The notes: a model not told the origin generated them from the letters alone. A stretch of 64,000 nt of DNA from Chryseobacterium rhizoplanae (GCF_900182655.1 NZ_FXTC01000002.1:62001-126000), one strand, 5' to 3'. Shown: positions 35,789 through 45,613, numbered from the stretch's first letter. Made by a program: numbers and translations.

Positions 35789-37960
35789 TTAGAATTTATA
35801 GTTTACCTGTACAGCAAAGTTTCTAGGCTGAATCTGATCGATGTATCCTCCTCTGAAATAAGAATTATACCCTACTGAATCAAAGATGTTGTTGAAGAAA
35901 CCTCTTAATCCTAGTCCATTTTTGAAGGAATATCCTATCTGGGCATCTACCGTAGTATATTGTGGCATAAAGAAGGGTTTTTCTCCGGGTTGAGTTCCAT
36001 TCACGTGACCGTTTTCTGTATTGGTATATATTTGTTTATAGTCATCCACTGGTCTTTCTCCAACAAAATAGATTCCGGCTCCTACGTCAAGACCTTTTAA
36101 CATCCCTGTGTCGAATTTATAATTCAGCCATGCATTAGCAGAATGCTTAGGTGTATTAATAGGCGCTGAACCATTTACAAATGAAGGGCTGTCTTGATAT
36201 TGTGCATCCACATAAGCCCATCCTGTCATCACTTGTAGGTTTGGAAGAATTTTACCTATCAATTCAACTTCAACACCTTGTCTTTTTAAATTACCCGCCA
36301 ATGCATATTTTCCCGTAGGATTTCCACCATCAAGAAGTTCATATGATAAATTATCTGTCTTGATATCAAAGAGAGTTACATTAAATCTTAATCTTTCATT
36401 CAGCCAGTCTGATTTAATCCCAGCCTCCCATTGTTTTGTAGTAGATGCTCCTACAGTTCCTCCATTGAACAATACATTATTTGAACTTCTCAGCGCTGTA
36501 GTACTCGTATAGGAACCAAATATGTTCATATTTTCAATCGGCGAGATCATAATTCCCAAAGAAGGGTTCCAAGCGTAGTCTTTTTCTTTATCTGAACCAA
36601 TTAATCTACTGTAACGAACTCCCAAATGAGCTTTAATATACTTATTAAAAGTAATGACATCCTGTGCCATTAGTCCCATTGTAGGTGCTACCGTGTTAAT
36701 AGAACTAGCCGTTGATAAATCTATATTAACTCCGGCAGGAAGTATATTATTTATTTCATTCAGAACATTAATCTGATCAACGTCTTTAGCCTTATAGGAA
36801 GTAGTTGTAACATTAGATTCTTTCCAGTCAAAACCTACCTGAAAAGTGTGTTTCATGAACCCTGTCATTACATCAGCTCCGATAAAATCGAATTGAAATA
36901 CTTTATTTAAATCCTCTCTTTCAGATCTCGTCAATGTTCTGTTACGGAACTCTGTCGGATTATCTCTCTTTAAAGGAGCTAGAGCCGCACCTACAATTTC
37001 AGTCTGATAAGATGAGCTCATATAAGCAGCTCTTAATTTCAATTTCTCAGTCAGCTTTCGTGTCACAGTTGTTGAGAAGTTGAATGTTTCAGTCTTTGCC
37101 TTATCTGTAGAAAACCCAAGAAATTTTCTTCCGGGCATTCTGTATATTGCCTCGGTATCTCCTTTAGCAAGATTTACAGTACCTCTGTCTGGGGTAGTAT
37201 TGTTATGCATATAATCCATTTCCACAACAATCTCAGTTTTATCGTCCGGACGGATGGCAATGGATGGATTTACGTAAATACGCTCTGTATTAATAAATCT
37301 TCTGAAGCTATTATTATTTTGGTAAGCTGCATTTAGTCTGACAGCAACTTTCCCCTGAGAATCTAATACTCTCTGGAAGTCAACTGTTGGTCTATAGAAA
37401 TCCCAGCTCCCATATCTGAAACCAACATTAGTCTGATTGATAAATTTAGGAACTTTAGTAACCACATTGATTACTCCACCTGCAGAGCCTAAACCGTCAC
37501 CTATTCCCTGTGTAACAGCAGCAGATCCTTTAATTATCTGAATACTTTCTATTCCCTGCATATCAGTAAGCATTCCTGCGGTACGGAAATCGGAATCCAT
37601 CTGAACCCCATTCTTTAAAACCGGAACCCCTCTATATCCTCTGATAGACATGCTTTCTCTGGTTCCTCCATAACTACCGAATTGAGTTACTCCGGGAACA
37701 TTCTTTGCTACATCTGTAACTGTTAACCCTCCTAGATCCTCAATTACTTTATGGGAGATTACTGAAATACTCTGAATCTGATCTCTGGTTTTCAAAGGCA
37801 ATCTTGTGATTGCTTCCAAACCTTGTGGTTGTTTTTTTCTTTCACCAAATAATTCTACTTCGTCAATTTCTTTCGACTTTTTAATAGAATCATTAACTTT
37901 CTGTGCATTTACAAAAACCCCACCTAACAACAGCAGAGAAAAGGATACTACTTTATTCAT
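35789..37960 (-). CDS. TonB-dependent siderophore receptor
   Basis: This outer-membrane receptor probably imports a ferric siderophore using TonB energy. The signal peptide is MNKVVSFSLLLLGGVFVNAQ. The plug domain (about 25-190) contains VISHKVIEDLGGLTVTDVAK, NVPGVTQFGSYGGTRESMSI and GIESIQIIKGSAAVTQGIGD. The barrel follows, ending with QPRNFAVQVNYKF (aromatic C-terminus). At 723 aa it is a typical size. The ATG at 37960 is chosen because it starts the signal peptide; the frame extends 23 codons upstream over the promoter. The specific siderophore cannot be told. Confidence 0.94.
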   Translation of the reverse strand: MNKVVSFSLLLLGGVFVNAQKVNDSIKKSKEIDEVELFGERKKQPQGLEAITRLPLKTRDQIQSISVISHKVIEDLGGLTVTDVAKNVPGVTQFGSYGGTRESMSIRGYRGVPVLKNGVQMDSDFRTAGMLTDMQGIESIQIIKGSAAVTQGIGDGLGSAGGVINVVTKVPKFINQTNVGFRYGSWDFYRPTVDFQRVLDSQGKVAVRLNAAYQNNNSFRRFINTERIYVNPSIAIRPDDKTEIVVEMDYMHNNTTPDRGTVNLAKGDTEAIYRMPGRKFLGFSTDKAKTETFNFSTTVTRKLTEKLKLRAAYMSSSYQTEIVGAALAPLKRDNPTEFRNRTLTRSEREDLNKVFQFDFIGADVMTGFMKHTFQVGFDWKESNVTTTSYKAKDVDQINVLNEINNILPAGVNIDLSTASSINTVAPTMGLMAQDVITFNKYIKAHLGVRYSRLIGSDKEKDYAWNPSLGIMISPIENMNIFGSYTSTTALRSSNNVLFNGGTVGASTTKQWEAGIKSDWLNERLRFNVTLFDIKTDNLSYELLDGGNPTGKYALAGNLKRQGVEVELIGKILPNLQVMTGWAYVDAQYQDSPSFVNGSAPINTPKHSANAWLNYKFDTGMLKGLDVGAGIYFVGERPVDDYKQIYTNTENGHVNGTQPGEKPFFMPQYTTVDAQIGYSFKNGLGLRGFFNNIFDSVGYNSYFRGGYIDQIQPRNFAVQVNYKF

Positions 37961-37974
37961 CTGATAATTTTTAG

Positions 37975-37982
37975 CAAAATTA
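37975..37982 (-). promoter_or_regulatory. -7 box of the TonB-dependent receptor gene
   Basis: TAATTTTG on the minus strand, 15 nt upstream of the ATG at 37960. A clear -33 TTG at the usual distance was not found; regulation by iron would need an operator that I did not recognise. Confidence 0.5.
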
Positions 37983-38160
37983 TTATTTTTATTAATTCTA
38001 AATAAACAAACAAGAGTGATATATGTCACCTGAAAAAGAACTATTAATATCGGATTATTAATCTCTGCTAAGGACTCTTTACAATCCCTAAACAGATGTA
38101 CACTATCATTAAGAGTAATTCCCTGAAGGGTTTTTATGGTTGGAGAAAGTTCAATTCAAA

Positions 38161-38200
38161 AAAAAGCAGATTTGATGATGTATCAAATCTGCTTTTCAAG
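38161..38200 (-). terminator. Second terminator after rpsJ
   Basis: A perfect 15-bp stem (38162-38176 with 38182-38196) and a 5-nt loop, followed on the minus strand by a T run. It lies downstream of the first rpsJ terminator. Confidence 0.85.
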
Positions 38201-38204
38201 TAAT

Positions 38205-38240
38205 ATAAAAAAACCGTCCCTTAAAAAAGGAACGGTTTGT
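38205..38240 (-). terminator. First terminator after rpsJ
   Basis: An 11-bp stem with one mismatch (38211-38222 with 38227-38238) followed on the minus strand by seven T. It ends the rpsL-rpsG-fusA-rpsJ transcript before any other ribosomal gene. Confidence 0.85.
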
Positions 38241-38265
38241 ATAATCATTGCAAAGTATGCATTTA

Positions 38266-38571
38266 TCACACTTTAATTTCAACGTCTACACCTGAAGGAA
38301 GTTCTAATTTCATTAGAGCATCAACAGTCTTAGAAGAAGAAGAGTAGATATCCATTAGTCTCTTGTGAGCTGATAATTGGAACTGCTCTCTTGCTTTTTT
38401 GTTTACGTGCGGAGATCTCAACACTGTGAAGATTCTCTTATTCGTTGGCAATGGAATTGGACCGTTTACAACAGCACCAGTAGCCTTTACCGTTTTTACG
38501 ATTTTCTCAGCAGACTTGTCTACCAAGTTGTAATCGTAAGATTTTAGTTTTATTCTGATTCTTTGTGACAT
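38266..38571 (-). CDS. rpsJ: 30S ribosomal protein S10
   Basis: S10 lies in the head of the small subunit. The 101-aa protein starts [20 protein letters not shown] and contains the conserved segment [20 protein letters not shown] and [14 protein letters not shown]. It follows fusA by 16 nt and is the last gene of the transcript. In most related bacteria rpsJ is followed by rplC; here tandem terminators and other genes follow. Confidence 0.99.
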   Translation of the reverse strand: MSQRIRIKLKSYDYNLVDKSAEKIVKTVKATGAVVNGPIPLPTNKRIFTVLRSPHVNKKAREQFQLSAHKRLMDIYSSSSKTVDALMKLELPSGVDVEIKV

Positions 38572-38587
38572 TTCTTTAATTTAAAAA

Positions 38588-40705
38588 TTAACCTTTTGCT
38601 TTAGCTATGATTTCTTCAGCAACGTTTTGTGGAGTAGCCTGGTATTTCTCTAATTCCATAGAAGAAGTAGCTCTTCCTGATGAAAGTGTTCTTAGAGTTG
38701 TTACATATCCAAACATTTCAGAAAGTGGAACAGAACCCTTGATTACAACAGCACCGTTTTTCTCTTCCTGACCACTGATTGTACCTCTTCTTTTGTTAAG
38801 GTCACCAATGATGTTACCCATATATTCTTCCGGAGTTACAACTTCCAGTTTCATAATTGGCTCCATAATTACTGGCTTAGCAGCACGTCCCGCTTCTTTA
38901 AATCCTAATTTAGCAGCCATTTCAAATGAAAGAGCATCAGAATCCACCGCGTGGAAAGATCCGTCTTTAAGAACAACTTTAATACCTTCAACTTCGAAAC
39001 CAGCCAAAGGACCGTTCTTCATTGCAGCTTTAAAGCCTTTTTCAATTGCAGGAACAAATTCTCTAGGAACGTTACCACCTTTGATCTCATTGATGAATTC
39101 TAAACCAACTTTACCTTCTTCAGCAGGTCCTAGTTCAAATACAATGTCAGCAAATTTACCTTTACCTCCAGATTGCTTTTTGTAAACTTCTCTGTGGCTG
39201 GCAACTTTTGTTAAGTTTTCTTTGTATTCTACCTGAGGTTGTCCTTGGTTAACTTCAACTTTGAATTCTCTCTTCATACGATCTACGATGATATCAAGGT
39301 GAAGCTCACCCATACCAGAGATAATCGTTTGTCCAGAAGCTTCGTCAGTTCTAACCGTAAACGTAGGATCTTCTTCAGCCAATTTAGCTAAAGCGTTACC
39401 CATTTTATCCTGGTCAGCTTTAGTTTTAGGCTCAACAGCGATACCAATTACCGGATCAGGGAAAACCATCGATTCAAGAACGATTGGGTTTTTCTCGTCA
39501 CACATTGTATCACCTGTTTTGATAGATTTGAATCCTACCGCTGCACCAATATCACCAGCTTCAATATATTCTACCGGGTTTTGTTTGTTAGCGTGCATCT
39601 GATAGATTCTAGAGATTCTTTCTTTATCTCCTGAACGAGTGTTCAAGATATAAGAACCTGCATCCAGTCTTCCAGAGTATGCTCTGAAGAATGCTAATCT
39701 TCCCACGAACGGGTCAGTAGCAATCTTAAATGCTAATGCAGAGAAAGGCTCATCTACAGATGGTTTTCTTGTGATTTCAGCGTCAGTTCTTGGATCAGTA
39801 CCTTTGATATCATCTTTATCCAATGGAGAAGGCAAGTATTTACATACTGCATCCAACATAAACTGTACTCCTTTATTCTTGAATGAAGAACCACAAGTCA
39901 TTGGGATAATAGATAAATCGATAGTAGCTTTTCTAAGAGCTTCGTTGATTTCGTCTTCAGAGATTGAATCTGGATCTTCGAAGAATTTCTCCATCAAAGT
40001 CTCATCGTAGTCAGCTACAGCTTCTACTAATTTCTCTCTATATTCCAGAACTTCAGCTTTCATGTCTTCAGGAATTGGCACTACTTCGAAAGTAGCTCCT
40101 TGTCCTGCTTCATCCCAGATGATAGCTCTGTTTTTAATTAAGTCAACAACACCTTTGAAATCTTCTTCAGCACCGATTGGTAAAACGATTGGAACTGCGT
40201 TAGATCCTAACATTTCTTTAACCTGGTTTACCACGTTAAGGAAGTCAGCACCTTGTCTGTCCATTTTGTTTACGAATCCCATTCTTGCAACTTTGTAGTT
40301 GTCAGCAAGTCTCCAGTTTGTTTCAGACTGAGGCTCTACTCCATCTACTGCAGAGAATAAGAATACCAATCCATCCAATACTCTTAAAGATCTGTTTACT
40401 TCTACTGTGAAGTCAACGTGTCCCGGTGTATCAATGATGTTGAAGTGGTAAGGCTTAGTTTCAGGTAAAGCTTTTCCTTGATCTGTTGGAAAGTTCCAAG
40501 AACAAGTGGTAGCTGCAGAAGTAATGGTAATACCTCTTTCTGCTTCCTGCTCCATCCAGTCCATTGTAGAAGCACCATCGTGAACTTCTCCAATTTTGTG
40601 GTTTACCCCTGTATAGAATAGAATCCTTTCTGTAGTGGTAGTCTTACCTGCATCAATGTGAGCAGCGATACCAATATTTCTTGTAAATTTAAGATCTCTT
40701 CCCAT
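38588..40705 (-). CDS. fusA: Elongation factor G
   Basis: EF-G is the translocation GTPase. The 705-aa protein has the G1 motif [15 protein letters not shown] (15-), the G3 motif [12 protein letters not shown], the G4 motif [10 protein letters not shown], and the downstream domains with [20 protein letters not shown] and [20 protein letters not shown]. It starts 6 nt after rpsG. The reading frame shows no interruption. Confidence 0.99.
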   Translation of the reverse strand: MGRDLKFTRNIGIAAHIDAGKTTTTERILFYTGVNHKIGEVHDGASTMDWMEQEAERGITITSAATTCSWNFPTDQGKALPETKPYHFNIIDTPGHVDFTVEVNRSLRVLDGLVFLFSAVDGVEPQSETNWRLADNYKVARMGFVNKMDRQGADFLNVVNQVKEMLGSNAVPIVLPIGAEEDFKGVVDLIKNRAIIWDEAGQGATFEVVPIPEDMKAEVLEYREKLVEAVADYDETLMEKFFEDPDSISEDEINEALRKATIDLSIIPMTCGSSFKNKGVQFMLDAVCKYLPSPLDKDDIKGTDPRTDAEITRKPSVDEPFSALAFKIATDPFVGRLAFFRAYSGRLDAGSYILNTRSGDKERISRIYQMHANKQNPVEYIEAGDIGAAVGFKSIKTGDTMCDEKNPIVLESMVFPDPVIGIAVEPKTKADQDKMGNALAKLAEEDPTFTVRTDEASGQTIISGMGELHLDIIVDRMKREFKVEVNQGQPQVEYKENLTKVASHREVYKKQSGGKGKFADIVFELGPAEEGKVGLEFINEIKGGNVPREFVPAIEKGFKAAMKNGPLAGFEVEGIKVVLKDGSFHAVDSDALSFEMAAKLGFKEAGRAAKPVIMEPIMKLEVVTPEEYMGNIIGDLNKRRGTISGQEEKNGAVVIKGSVPLSEMFGYVTTLRTLSSGRATSSMELEKYQATPQNVAEEIIAKAKG

Positions 40706-40711
40706 TTCAGA

Positions 40712-41188
40712 TTAGAATTTGAAGTGTGAGAAAGCCTTGTTAGCTTCCGCCATTTTGTGAGTATCAGATTTCTTTTTGAAAGCAGCACCTTCTTCTCTTG
40801 AAGCAGCTACAACTTCGTTAGCTAATTTCAAAGCCATAGACTTATCATTTCTAGCTTTAGAATATTTGATTAACCATTTCATTGCCATAGAAATTTTTCT
40901 ATCAGCTCTGATTGGCATAGGGATTTGGAAGTTAGCTCCACCTACTCTTCTAGAACGTACTTCTACGTGAGGCATTACATTTGTAAGTGCATCTTTCCAG
41001 ATTTCAAGTGCAGTTTTTTCGTTATCTCCTTTTTTAGTTTCTACGATCTCTAATGCATCATAGAAAATTTTGAATGCGATTGACTTCTTACCGTCAAGCA
41101 TTAAGTTGTTTACGAATCTCGTTACCAATTGATCATTAAATTTCGGATCTGGTAACAACGGTCTTTTTTTCGCTTTTGTCTTTCTCAT
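40712..41188 (-). CDS. rpsG: 30S ribosomal protein S7
   Basis: S7 starts assembly of the small-subunit head and lies at the E site. The 158-aa protein contains [20 protein letters not shown], the family motif [20 protein letters not shown], and [20 protein letters not shown]. It follows rpsL by 23 nt. Confidence 0.99.
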   Translation of the reverse strand: MRKTKAKKRPLLPDPKFNDQLVTRFVNNLMLDGKKSIAFKIFYDALEIVETKKGDNEKTALEIWKDALTNVMPHVEVRSRRVGGANFQIPMPIRADRKISMAMKWLIKYSKARNDKSMALKLANEVVAASREEGAAFKKKSDTHKMAEANKAFSHFKF

Positions 41189-41211
41189 TGCTTTTGTACC
41201 TTATTTAATGA

Positions 41212-41625
41212 TTATTTTTTCTTTCCTTTTGCAGGAGCAGCTGCTGCTTGTCCTGGTTTAGGTCTCTTAGCTCCGTACTTAGATCTTCTCTGAGTTCTTC
41301 CATTTACACCAGCGGTGTCTAATGCACCTCTTACGATGTGGTAACGTACTCCCGGTAGGTCTTTCACCCTTCCGCCTCTAACCAATACTATCGAGTGCTC
41401 CTGTAGATTATGTCCTTCGCCCGGGATATAGGCATTCACTTCTTTACCGTTTGAAAGTCTTACCCTTGCTACTTTTCTAAGTGCAGAGTTAGGTTTCTTA
41501 GGTGTAGTTGTATATACTCTCGTACATACACCACGTCTTTGTGGACAAGAATCAAGGGCAGCCGATTTGCTCTTCTTGGCAAGCGTGGCTCTTCCTTTTC
41601 TTACTAATTGTTGAATAGTAGGCAT
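41212..41625 (-). CDS. rpsL: 30S ribosomal protein S12
   Basis: S12 controls decoding accuracy in the A site. The 137-aa protein carries the motif [20 protein letters not shown] and [20 protein letters not shown], with the lysines whose replacement gives streptomycin resistance in E. coli present in wild-type form. The tail [12 protein letters not shown] is an Ala/Lys extension. It is the first gene of the str transcript, with the promoter at 41650-41679 only 25 nt upstream. Confidence 0.99.
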   Translation of the reverse strand: MPTIQQLVRKGRATLAKKSKSAALDSCPQRRGVCTRVYTTTPKKPNSALRKVARVRLSNGKEVNAYIPGEGHNLQEHSIVLVRGGRVKDLPGVRYHIVRGALDTAGVNGRTQRRSKYGAKRPKPGQAAAAPAKGKKK

Positions 41626-41649
41626 TTAATTGCTTTTTATTTTAGGGTG

Positions 41650-41679
41650 CAAAAATAATAATATTTTTTTAATTGACAA
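41650..41679 (-). promoter_or_regulatory. Promoter of the rpsL-rpsG-fusA-rpsJ operon
   Basis: On the minus strand TTG (41679-41677) and TATTTTTG (41657-41650) are 19 nt apart. The flanks TTGTCA and TTTGCAC are shared with the rplC promoter at 20384-20413. The leader is short, about 20 nt. Confidence 0.8.
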
Positions 41680-41735
41680 GTAGTTATGTATTTTTATTTC
41701 TTTAAAAAATATTTTTTTTGCTTTTCCTAACTGTT

Positions 41736-41774
41736 AAAAACCTCTCTGATTTTAGGGTATTTACATCAAAGAGG
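41736..41774 (-). terminator. Probable terminator of the phosphatase-like gene
   Basis: CCTCT-C-TGA (41741-41749) pairs with TCA-A-AGAGG (41766-41774) with one mismatch and a 16-nt loop. On the minus strand TTTTTAAC follows. Confidence 0.55.
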
Positions 41775-41795
41775 CAGATAGCAAAAAATATTTTT

Positions 41796-42743
41796 TTATT
41801 TAAAAGCATCCTTTATAACTTTTCCTTTTGCGTATTGTAGAGGAAACCTTAAAAGTTCTGCAATTGTACTTGCGATATCAATCTGCTCATAATTTCCCGT
41901 GCTTATAGTTGTGTTCTTTTTAAAATCAGGCCCCATCGCAAAGAACTCAATATGTCTACATCCTGCACAATCATCTCCATGCTCTGCAAAACCTCCATTG
42001 GCATCTATATGTCTGCCATGATCGTTTGAGACAATAAGGGTTGTTTTATCTTTATAAGCCGGAAGCGACTGGATATAATCCCAGATTTCTTTAATGGAGG
42101 CATCTGTAGTTTTAATCGCTTTGATATATCCGTCCCAGTTGTTAGCATGTCCATTAGAATCTACATCTTTAAGGTTGATTACAATAAGATTCGGACTATA
42201 TTTTTTCATAACCTCTTTTGTATTGGTCATAGTCACTGCATCCTCACGATATCCTGATCCGTTACCGCTTACCCCACAATCAACACTCGGCTGAAACTTT
42301 CCTTTCCAGTCTGTTAACTTACAGTCATTGAGTACTTCCAGTTTATCTTTGGAAGCAATTACCCATGCTTTTGTCTTATCTGCTCCTGTAAACTTTAACC
42401 ATTGCTGCATTACAGAAGGATATCCCGGTAATTCGGTACCATTGTTTTTAATATTTTCATATATCCCCGAACACATTGCACTGTGTCCCGGATTGGTATT
42501 GGTTGTTCCATTGTTTTTAAAATTGCTGATAAATACACCCTGACTTAGAAGATTAACCCTGTTTGGAATATTTTCCTTATTGGCAGCTTCCCAGGTTTCA
42601 GAAATACGGGGCCCGTCTACAACAAGTAAAACTACATTTTTGGTTTGGTATTTTTCTTCGGTTTTTGTTTGTGCATCCGTATCATTATTGCTACATGACA
42701 AGGAGAAGAATGACAAGATAGAATACAAGAAGATTTTTTTCAT
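41796..42743 (-). CDS. Alkaline-phosphatase-superfamily lipoprotein
   Basis: This is a predicted phosphodiesterase or phosphatase on the outer or inner membrane. The lipobox in MKKIFLYSILSFFSLSC gives Cys17. Metal-binding and catalytic positions are VVDGPR (Asp43), the nucleophile Thr83 in TNTNPGHSAM, DVDSNGH (Asp195, His199), SNDHGRH (Asp241, His242) and HIEFF (His264). I choose the ATG at 42743; ATGs at 42755 and 42797 are in frame and would add residues before the signal peptide. Length of 315 aa is short for the family. The substrate is not known. Confidence 0.88.
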   Translation of the reverse strand: MKKIFLYSILSFFSLSCSNNDTDAQTKTEEKYQTKNVVLLVVDGPRISETWEAANKENIPNRVNLLSQGVFISNFKNNGTTNTNPGHSAMCSGIYENIKNNGTELPGYPSVMQQWLKFTGADKTKAWVIASKDKLEVLNDCKLTDWKGKFQPSVDCGVSGNGSGYREDAVTMTNTKEVMKKYSPNLIVINLKDVDSNGHANNWDGYIKAIKTTDASIKEIWDYIQSLPAYKDKTTLIVSNDHGRHIDANGGFAEHGDDCAGCRHIEFFAMGPDFKKNTTISTGNYEQIDIASTIAELLRFPLQYAKGKVIKDAFK

Positions 42744-43179
42744 AGCTTTATACATATTATTTGTGGATTTTGATTGCAAATCTATAGAAACAGACACCCC
42801 TGTATATTAACAGATTATTATCTAATTCTTAATAATTCAACAACAAGGGAATAATACATACACCTAGAATTCATCGTTTATTATTTACAATACCATTATT
42901 GATTTCAGGATTATTCAAAATTGTTATTTAGTTTGTCAGAGACAAAGGTCCTAATAACAATTCCCCATACCTTATCCTGTATATTCTAATAAATCCAAAC
43001 TATTTTAAAAAATTTTCTTATAGTTACCATCTATTAATAATCAATGGATTTCGGCACGATATTTCGTAAATTTGAGATATCAAATGATAAACACATCGGT
43101 CACCCTCAAAGCTTCACAGAATATTATATTCACTGTAGCTGGTGATTATATCTTACTTTAAAAAAATAAATATATACAT
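42744..43179. other. Intergenic region between the phosphatase-like gene and dps (436 nt)
   Basis: No gene is seen. It contains the inverted repeat TTTGTC-AGA-GACAAA (42932-42946) and a TAAATTTG box (43067-43074) 105 nt before the dps start. The rest is AT-rich and without other strong structure. Confidence 0.6.
43067..43074 (+). promoter_or_regulatory. -7 box of dps
   Basis: TAAATTTG matches TAnnTTTG on the + strand and would give a leader of about 100 nt. A clear -33 TTG was not found. The inverted repeat at 42932-42946 lies about 120 nt upstream. Confidence 0.45.
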
Positions 43180-43656
43180 ATGAAAAATGCTAGTATCATC
43201 GGCCTTAAAGAAGCCGATTGTAAAAAGATTTCAGAAAAATTAAATGTACTTTTAGCCAACTATTCTGTGTTTTACCAGAATACAAGAGGTTCTCACTGGA
43301 ACATCAAAGGAGAGCAATTCTTTACCCTTCATCCAAAATTTGAGGAGTTATACAACAGCCTTGTTTTAAAGATTGATGAAATTGCAGAAAGAATCCTTAC
43401 GTTGGGAGCAACCCCTGCACACAATTACTCAGACTATTTGAAGGTAGCAACCATTAAAGAAAGTAAAGAAGTCACTGATGGTAACAAAAGTGTTGAGCAG
43501 ATTCTGAGTTCTTTCAAAGTAGTCATTGATCTGCAGAGAGAGCTTTTAGATATTACGGATGAGGCAGGAGATGAAGGTACCAATTCGCAAATGAGCGATT
43601 ATATTACCGAACAGGAGAAAGAAGTTTGGATGTACAATTCTTATCTTGGAAAATAA
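43180..43656 (+). CDS. dps: Dps-family ferroxidase and DNA-protection protein
   Basis: Dps forms a 12-subunit shell that oxidises and stores iron and protects DNA. The 158-aa protein has the signature YQNTRGSHWNIKGEQFFTLH, the ferroxidase ligands His39, His51, Asp66 and Glu70 (KIDEIAERI), and the helix IDLQRELLDITDEAGDEGTN. It lies alone between terminators. Its usual regulators are starvation or peroxide responses, but no operator was identified. Confidence 0.95.
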   Translation: MKNASIIGLKEADCKKISEKLNVLLANYSVFYQNTRGSHWNIKGEQFFTLHPKFEELYNSLVLKIDEIAERILTLGATPAHNYSDYLKVATIKESKEVTDGNKSVEQILSSFKVVIDLQRELLDITDEAGDEGTNSQMSDYITEQEKEVWMYNSYLGK

Positions 43657-43683
43657 CTCCATAAAATGCATTGAAATATTTCA

Positions 43684-43719
43684 AAAAAATCGCCTTACAT
43701 TTAGGCGATTTTATTTTTT
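43684..43719 (+). terminator. Terminator of dps
   Basis: AAAATCGCCT (43686-43695) pairs perfectly with its complement (43703-43712), loop 7 nt, followed by TATTTTTTATTTTT. Confidence 0.85.
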
Positions 43720-43724
43720 ATTTT

Positions 43725-43732
43725 TATATTTG
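43725..43732 (+). promoter_or_regulatory. -7 box of pncB
   Basis: TATATTTG matches TAnnTTTG and lies 19 nt before the ATG at 43752. Since the transcript must begin after it, the longer in-frame start at 43671 is excluded. Confidence 0.6.
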
Positions 43733-43751
43733 CGTTAAAATTACACATATT

Positions 43752-44930
43752 ATGATCGACGTAAGACTGAACTCTATTCTAGATAATGATTTTTATAAAA
43801 TAACCATGCAGAACGCAGTGGTAAAACTATTCCCCAGCTCTATTGTAAAATACGAATTCATCAACAGGGGAAAGCACCACTTTCCGGAAGGATTTGACGT
43901 TGCTTTAAGGGAAGCTGTTAATAAAATGGCTGAACTTAAACTTACGAAAGACGAGAAAAAGTTCATGGCAAGAACATGTCCTTATATTGATCTTCCTTAT
44001 CTTGATTTTTTGGAGGGATATCATTATGACCCTTCTGAAGTAAAAATACACCAGGAAGGAGGCGATCTTTCCGTTGTTGTAGAAGGACTTTGGTACAGAA
44101 CAATTTTATGGGAGGTTCCTTTACTGGCCCTGATCAGTGAACTTCACTATGAAATGAACCACATGGAAAGAGACTCCAATGAAGTAGTAATGAGCAAAAC
44201 CATAGAAAAAGCAGACTCATTAGGCAGGCTAGGGGTAACTTTTGCAGAATTTGGAACCAGAAGAAGACATTCTTATAAAGTACAGAATCTGGTAATGGAA
44301 GCATTGACTCAAAAAAGAGACTCAACTTTTATCGGAAGCTCTAATGTACATTTTGCAATGAAATATGGTGTAAAACCTATAGGAACCCATGCCCATGAAT
44401 GGTTTATGTTCCATGCTGCTGAGTACGGTTTCAAAATGGCCAACGAAATGGCTCTGGAACATTGGGTAGACGTATACAGAGGGGATCTTGGAGTGGCGCT
44501 TTCAGATACATATACTACGGATGTTTTCTTCCAGCAGTTTGACAAAAAATTTGCAAAACTTTTTGATGGTGTACGCCATGACAGTGGTGACGCTTTAGAA
44601 TTTGCAGACAAAACCATAGCCCATTATCAAAGGAATGGTATCAATCCTATGTTTAAGTATATTATTTTTTCCGATGCGCTCAATCTTGAAAAGGTAGAAG
44701 AAATCACCAATTACTGCAGAGGAAAAATTGGCATTTCATTCGGAATAGGAACCAATCTTACCAATGATGTAGGCTTGAAACCAATGAACATTGTAATGAA
44801 ACTTATTGGTGTACAGGCTCCAAATAAAGAGTGGATTCCTACGGTAAAACTTTCGGATGAGCATGGTAAATATACCGGAGATCCGAAGATGATTGAATTG
44901 GCGAAAGAATTTTTAAGAATTAAAGACTAA
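43752..44930 (+). CDS. pncB: Nicotinate phosphoribosyltransferase
   Basis: This enzyme makes nicotinate mononucleotide from nicotinate, phosphoribosyl pyrophosphate and ATP in NAD salvage. The 392-aa protein starts MIDVRLNSILDNDFYKITMQ and has the typical segments FGTRRRHSYKVQ, IGTHAHEWFMFHAAEYGFKM (containing the histidine that is phosphorylated in the family), GVRHDSGDALEFADKTIA and ISFGIGTNLTNDVGLKPMNI. The start at 43752 is supported by the promoter box just upstream. It is a single-gene unit. Confidence 0.97.
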   Translation: MIDVRLNSILDNDFYKITMQNAVVKLFPSSIVKYEFINRGKHHFPEGFDVALREAVNKMAELKLTKDEKKFMARTCPYIDLPYLDFLEGYHYDPSEVKIHQEGGDLSVVVEGLWYRTILWEVPLLALISELHYEMNHMERDSNEVVMSKTIEKADSLGRLGVTFAEFGTRRRHSYKVQNLVMEALTQKRDSTFIGSSNVHFAMKYGVKPIGTHAHEWFMFHAAEYGFKMANEMALEHWVDVYRGDLGVALSDTYTTDVFFQQFDKKFAKLFDGVRHDSGDALEFADKTIAHYQRNGINPMFKYIIFSDALNLEKVEEITNYCRGKIGISFGIGTNLTNDVGLKPMNIVMKLIGVQAPNKEWIPTVKLSDEHGKYTGDPKMIELAKEFLRIKD

Positions 44931-44955
44931 TAGTCTCATCAGAACAATTAAATAT

Positions 44956-44981
44956 AACCTCGTAACCGTCGAGGTTTTTTT
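44956..44981 (+). terminator. Terminator of pncB
   Basis: AACCTCG (44956-44962) pairs with CGAGGTT (44970-44976), loop 7 nt, followed by a T run of seven. Confidence 0.8.
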
Positions 44982-45061
44982 GCGTCTTATCATTTAAAAA
45001 ATTCATTAATCATTAATCATAAATCTTTAAGGTTTTATTATATTTATCAAAATAAAACAAG

Positions 45062-45532
45062 ATGAAATCAAGAACATTATTAACTATATGCCTCCTCATA
45101 TCAGCATTGTCCTTTGCCCAGGAAAAGAAAGCAGAAAAACCTAAGTATAATGAGGAACTGGCAACTTCATTAGGAGCTGACAAATACGGTATGAAACCTT
45201 ATACTATTGTCATGCTGACAACTGGCACTGCAAAAATTGATGACAAAACCAAAATGGGCGAACTCATGAAAGGTCATATGGCCAATATCGGTAAACTGGC
45301 AGATGAAGGCAAAATTGTGGTAGCCGGTCCTTTCCTTGAAAAAAATAAAGAAAACTACCGCGGAATGTTTATTTTCAATACCAAATCTAAGGAAGAAGCT
45401 GAACAATGGGTAAAAACAGATCCCGCTGTACAAGCCGGAGTCTTTAGTTATGAAATTCTCCCATGGTATGGTTCAGCAGCGCTACCATTGTATCTTAAAC
45501 ATCATGATGAAATCTCAAAAGAAAATCCATAA
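45062..45532 (+). CDS. Secreted YciI-like protein (156 aa)
   Basis: The signal peptide is KSRTLLTICLLISALSFA. The mature part has the YCII fold pattern: YTIVMLTTGTAKIDDKTKMG, then GHMANIGKLADEGKIVVAGP and FIFNTKSKEEAEQWVKTDPA, followed by YEILPWYG. Proteins of this family are small dimers of uncertain function. A secreted form is less usual. It is a short transcription unit of its own; no partner is evident. Confidence 0.85.
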   Translation: MKSRTLLTICLLISALSFAQEKKAEKPKYNEELATSLGADKYGMKPYTIVMLTTGTAKIDDKTKMGELMKGHMANIGKLADEGKIVVAGPFLEKNKENYRGMFIFNTKSKEEAEQWVKTDPAVQAGVFSYEILPWYGSAALPLYLKHHDEISKENP

Positions 45533-45613
45533 TATCATTTTAAAAATATTGAAAATCTTGAAGAATTAAATTTAAATTCACACTTTTGTAAAGACTCAAA
45601 AAAAATAACACCC

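Larger units (their letters stand above)
37961..38265. other. Intergenic region between the receptor gene and rpsJ (305 nt)
   Basis: The left side holds the receptor promoter: TAATTTTG on the minus strand (37982-37975), 15 nt before the ATG at 37960. The right side holds the two rpsJ terminators (38161-38240). The middle, 38010-38160, shows no gene or strong structure; it includes the 13-nt run CTGAAGGGTTTTT-like sequence without a paired arm. Confidence 0.6.

Noticed and set aside
43671..43751. A longer reading frame for pncB from 43671
   Set aside because: The extra part runs through the dps terminator and the pncB -7 box at 43725-43732, so it cannot be on the transcript.
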